Part shown: positions 61,036 through 64,000 of the stretch, one piece after another | How positions within the stretch are numbered: position 1 is the stretch's first letter | Layout: the number at the start of each line of letters is the position of its first letter | Source: Chaenocephalus aceratus | Taxonomy: Eukaryota; Chordata; Actinopteri; Perciformes; Channichthyidae | DNA length: 64,000 nt | Assembly: GCA_023974075.1 (NCBI GenBank) | Contig: CM043793.1 | Span: 10,410,788 to 10,474,787, forward strand | Reading direction: 5' to 3' | Notes under the pieces: model-generated | The model's database searches: none | What the model was told of the DNA's origin: nothing | Seen by the model: the letters and a program-made list of their open reading frames with translations, nothing else | Made by a program: the position numbers and the translations under genes

Positions 61036-64000
61036 CCGCACTTGTGAATTTTGGGGAGTTTACACGTCTCAAAAAGGCAGTTGCTAACAGGAGGTTAAAT
61101 GAGACTCCAGATGTTAAAAACTATAAGGCTGTACGCAATAACAATCAAATAATTCAAAAATATAATAAAACATTTATATTGGCTATTTGTTGAGGGAACC
61201 AGTGCAATGCTAACTTTTGCCCTAAATCTGATTTAATGTATTGTTGTCGATAAAATGATTTAATTGAGAGTAGGTGTTTTTTTGTTTTCAAGTAAAGATT
61301 AAGTTGAAGATGCTGCCAAAAGAGCAATTTACAATTCCAGAGTATCAGGCAACTCTACTACCAGAAGGCAAAGCTGCATCGGCACCTGTGAAGCCCTAAA
61401 TGCAAGGCTTCTTTCTGGGAAACTATTATTTTGTGCTCTCCTGTTTGCATCGTAAAAAAAGTACTGATAACAACAACAACAGCCTCTGGCACATTTTCCA
61501 GGAGTGTGTGAATGTGGAAACTGTATGACATCCATAAGTAAGTATAGATGATGCAGGTTAAAATAATTTTTTAACAAAGAAGGTGCCTTTTAACTTTTAT
61601 CACAAAACAACTTCTGGAGTGTTCTGAGCATCACAGATGGATAATGTTTCCTGACTCTGAGGTTGTGTTTTCCTTTGACATATACGGTGTATCAGTGTGT
61701 GCTTTGTCAAATTGGATCCGTGCCATGCGAATTCATTTGTATATTTAAACTATAAATCAAAGACGGCTACATAGCTTCGGTTGTAATTTCAGCCTGGTGT
61801 TGGTTTATCGTTGCAGAAGAGAAAGTTCTTTCTGAAAAGCATACAAAAGGTTACTAACACTTAGGGACATTTCTATAAAAGGTTGTCAGAACCACCTGTT
61901 CGGGGAATGCTTGAGGAAAGTAAGCTGTTCGATGTTTTCTTGATGACAAACATCCAACTCCCAACTTTCTCATTATCACTGCCTCCTCTCAGGCTGCCTC
62001 CTCATCTTTCAGGATCTTGTGTGCAATGAGGATAATAAATGCTTCAGTTTGTGAAAGGGCAACAGCTGTGCTGATCCTGTTTTGCAGAATAACTTTTTAC
62101 CGAAATGTATTCAAATGCATTAATTTCCTGCTATTTAATTAATTTACTCAGCAACTTCCTTCAATGCCGGCCGAGAGATTATATGCACATTTCTGGCGAG
62201 GCAAGCTGTGAAAACAAAGTTATAGCTCTGCCCCACTGAAGGACACCTAAAACTGTTGCAGTGTCTGCCAATACGCCTGGTCCAATCGAATCGTTGGCAA
62301 ACATTCAAAGCAGACACAAAGGGTAGGGAGATGACTTTGGCTTCCTGACGATCCGATCATGAATTTAGATGGAAGTCCTGCTTTGTTATCCATCATCTGA
62401 CTACCAACACAGGCTGAGCAATCTGCATGTAAAGCAGGAGACTATGTGCTCCGCCACAGGTTTAGCATTGTTATGCTAATAGCCACACATAATCATCCCA
62501 GGGAAATACTGCATTTAAAACTAGTCACTGATCTCATTGACTCAACTTTTCCCCCCCAATGGCTCCGGTCCAATTAGAGGACCTGCTGCTGAGACATGAC
62601 AAATGACTGGCTGATCGCTGGCCTCCCTGAGCACATAAATTCAGCTGTCTGCCCTCGCCTCGCCGTAGCCGCTATGGCTCCTGCACCCAAATATCAGCAT
62701 CGAGCACGCAATGGGTTCTGGATCATCAAGCAGATGGCCCCAATCAGAGCCCAGTGAGTCACGGTCCAGCGCAAACAGAGAGATTACTACCGGAGCCACA
62801 GTGAGGGTTATAATAGTAACACATGAAAATATTATTTTGTCGGGTGCTTCATAACTTGACTTTAGGAATGCGTCAGAGGCACATTTGAAGATATGATTAG
62901 GTACAATAGAAACACCTGCTTGATAGGAGAGAAGTGCGTCATATCAAACCCCTTTTTCATGATGGCGTGCTGCAGAAACGCAAAGTAAAAATAACTGCTG
63001 GCCCTCTGCTTGGATTATTCTAGACTGCAGTAACTGTAGTTGACCCATTTAGGAGGGTTAATGCACAGCTCGCCAGTTAATATTTTGGAGCTTTCAAGAC
63101 ACCAAGGCGGAACAAAACTGACCACAGAGGAAAGCAATTTTAGATAAACTATAAATAATGTCTTATAGAGGTAGAGTAATGGCTGATAGAAAAGGGTTTA
63201 TGGCCACGCCAGGTGTGATATAATGGCAAGGCCTTTTTGTTTCACTGTCCAGCGCTGTGACGTTAAAACCTTTATATATACAGTCTATGGTTAAAACACA
63301 AAAACAGAAGCATTTTGGTCTATAGCTAGCCTCTTCTGTCCGCAGGTCATTAGTTCTAATGAGAAATCCATGTCACAGCCAAAAGTTATCCACTGCTATG
63401 ACTGTACTTTAAGATTTATTTCGATTTGGAAATGTGAACATTGGAAAGACAAAAATTCAAGAAACTATTTGAGTCAAAAGTAATCTCATAGGGATTCAGT
63501 GTGAGAACGGCTCAAAAGAAAAGCGAGAAAAAAGGAATGATATTGACAGAGATGCAGGTGAACAGAAAGTACAGAAAGTAAATCACACCTCGCAGGCCTG
63601 CAGCGATACATAATGCATGCTGGCGACATTCAATCTTAGAAGCTTCTTCTCTTTGATTGTCACCTTTTAGAGGAGCAGACTCATTCATTAACCAGCTTAC
63701 AGGTTTTCCTCACATCTGACAAAACTCATTTGTATTCAATCAAGAAGATTCCACGTTGCGTAATTCGAAATCTGTTTGACAAATCTATCTAATTTGCTCC
63801 TGTTTTGTTGCTCCTGCCAGTCGGCCGGCTGCAGACAAATCGTCATCATCTCCCCTCTGTCTTACATATTTCACCTCCAAACACCAACATCCTGGCAAGC
63901 AACAGTCTGCCGCTCTGAGAAAAGAACAACAGCTTTCAGGCAAACAAAACAAAAGGTAAATAATTCATACATGTACATGCCTTTTGTGAACAAGCCTTTG

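Larger units (their letters stand above)
52718..64000 (-). other. fras1: 5' fras1 intron (partial)
   Basis: At least 11.3 kb. It contains the palindromic element (52862-53192), a SINE, a hAT MITE, the inverted MITE copy 2 and LINE tails near 59.6 and 60.8 kb. 55.5-59.6 kb and 61.1-64 kb are unassigned. A GC-richer patch at 57880-58760, with GCCATCTTGG and a poly-C run, may be a repeat. No signal-peptide exon was recognised, so position 64000 is probably still inside the gene. Confidence 0.7.

Noticed and set aside
56760..63650. Candidate signal-peptide exon of fras1
   Set aside because: Several short frames start with Met followed by hydrophobic residues, but none has a fitting donor and a neighbouring CVY-type exon.

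Overview
The window is vertebrate nuclear DNA, most likely from a percomorph-type teleost fish. It has widely spaced small exons with GT-AG introns, many CA/TG microsatellites, and transposon families typical of fish: a sushi-type Gypsy element, a Rex3/RTE-like LINE with a GATG tail, hAT and TTAA-target MITEs, and a tRNA-derived SINE. No prokaryotic gene, tRNA, rRNA or CRISPR array was found.

The only host gene I can support is on the minus strand. Eleven exons, read from 52717 down to 7357, encode six consecutive von Willebrand factor C (VWC) modules and then two furin-like cysteine repeats. This is the N-terminal architecture of FRAS1, the Fraser extracellular matrix protein, so the gene is called fras1. 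The signal-peptide exon(s) lie beyond 64000 or were not recognised. The remaining furin-like repeats and everything C-terminal lie below position 1. Exon phases agree across the gene except at two places. The exons at 41570-41702 and 7357-7502 each lack one base relative to the frame demanded by their cysteine pattern and their neighbours.

The 18.3-kb intron between the VWC and furin-like regions (11137-29475) holds the large mobile elements. A complete, very young Gypsy element (12551-17868) has 99.6% identical LTRs, a GTTAT target duplication, gag, a CCCAAAA -1 frameshift site and an intact pol with chromodomain. An old non-autonomous hAT element (18087-21896) is interrupted by a Rex3-like LINE carrying one frameshift. 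Both autonomous elements are antisense to fras1.

The rest is intron carrying repeats: a 540-bp GATG array, a 185-bp GAG array abutting an exon, several MITEs and foldback elements, and a cluster of TG, GA and CA tracts near 40 kb. A MADF-bearing Harbinger-like element is interrupted by a multi-hairpin MITE. A second copy of that MITE lies in inverted orientation on the other side of the first visible fras1 exon. The stretch 55.5-64 kb is largely unassigned sequence of the 5' fras1 intron with a few LINE tails.
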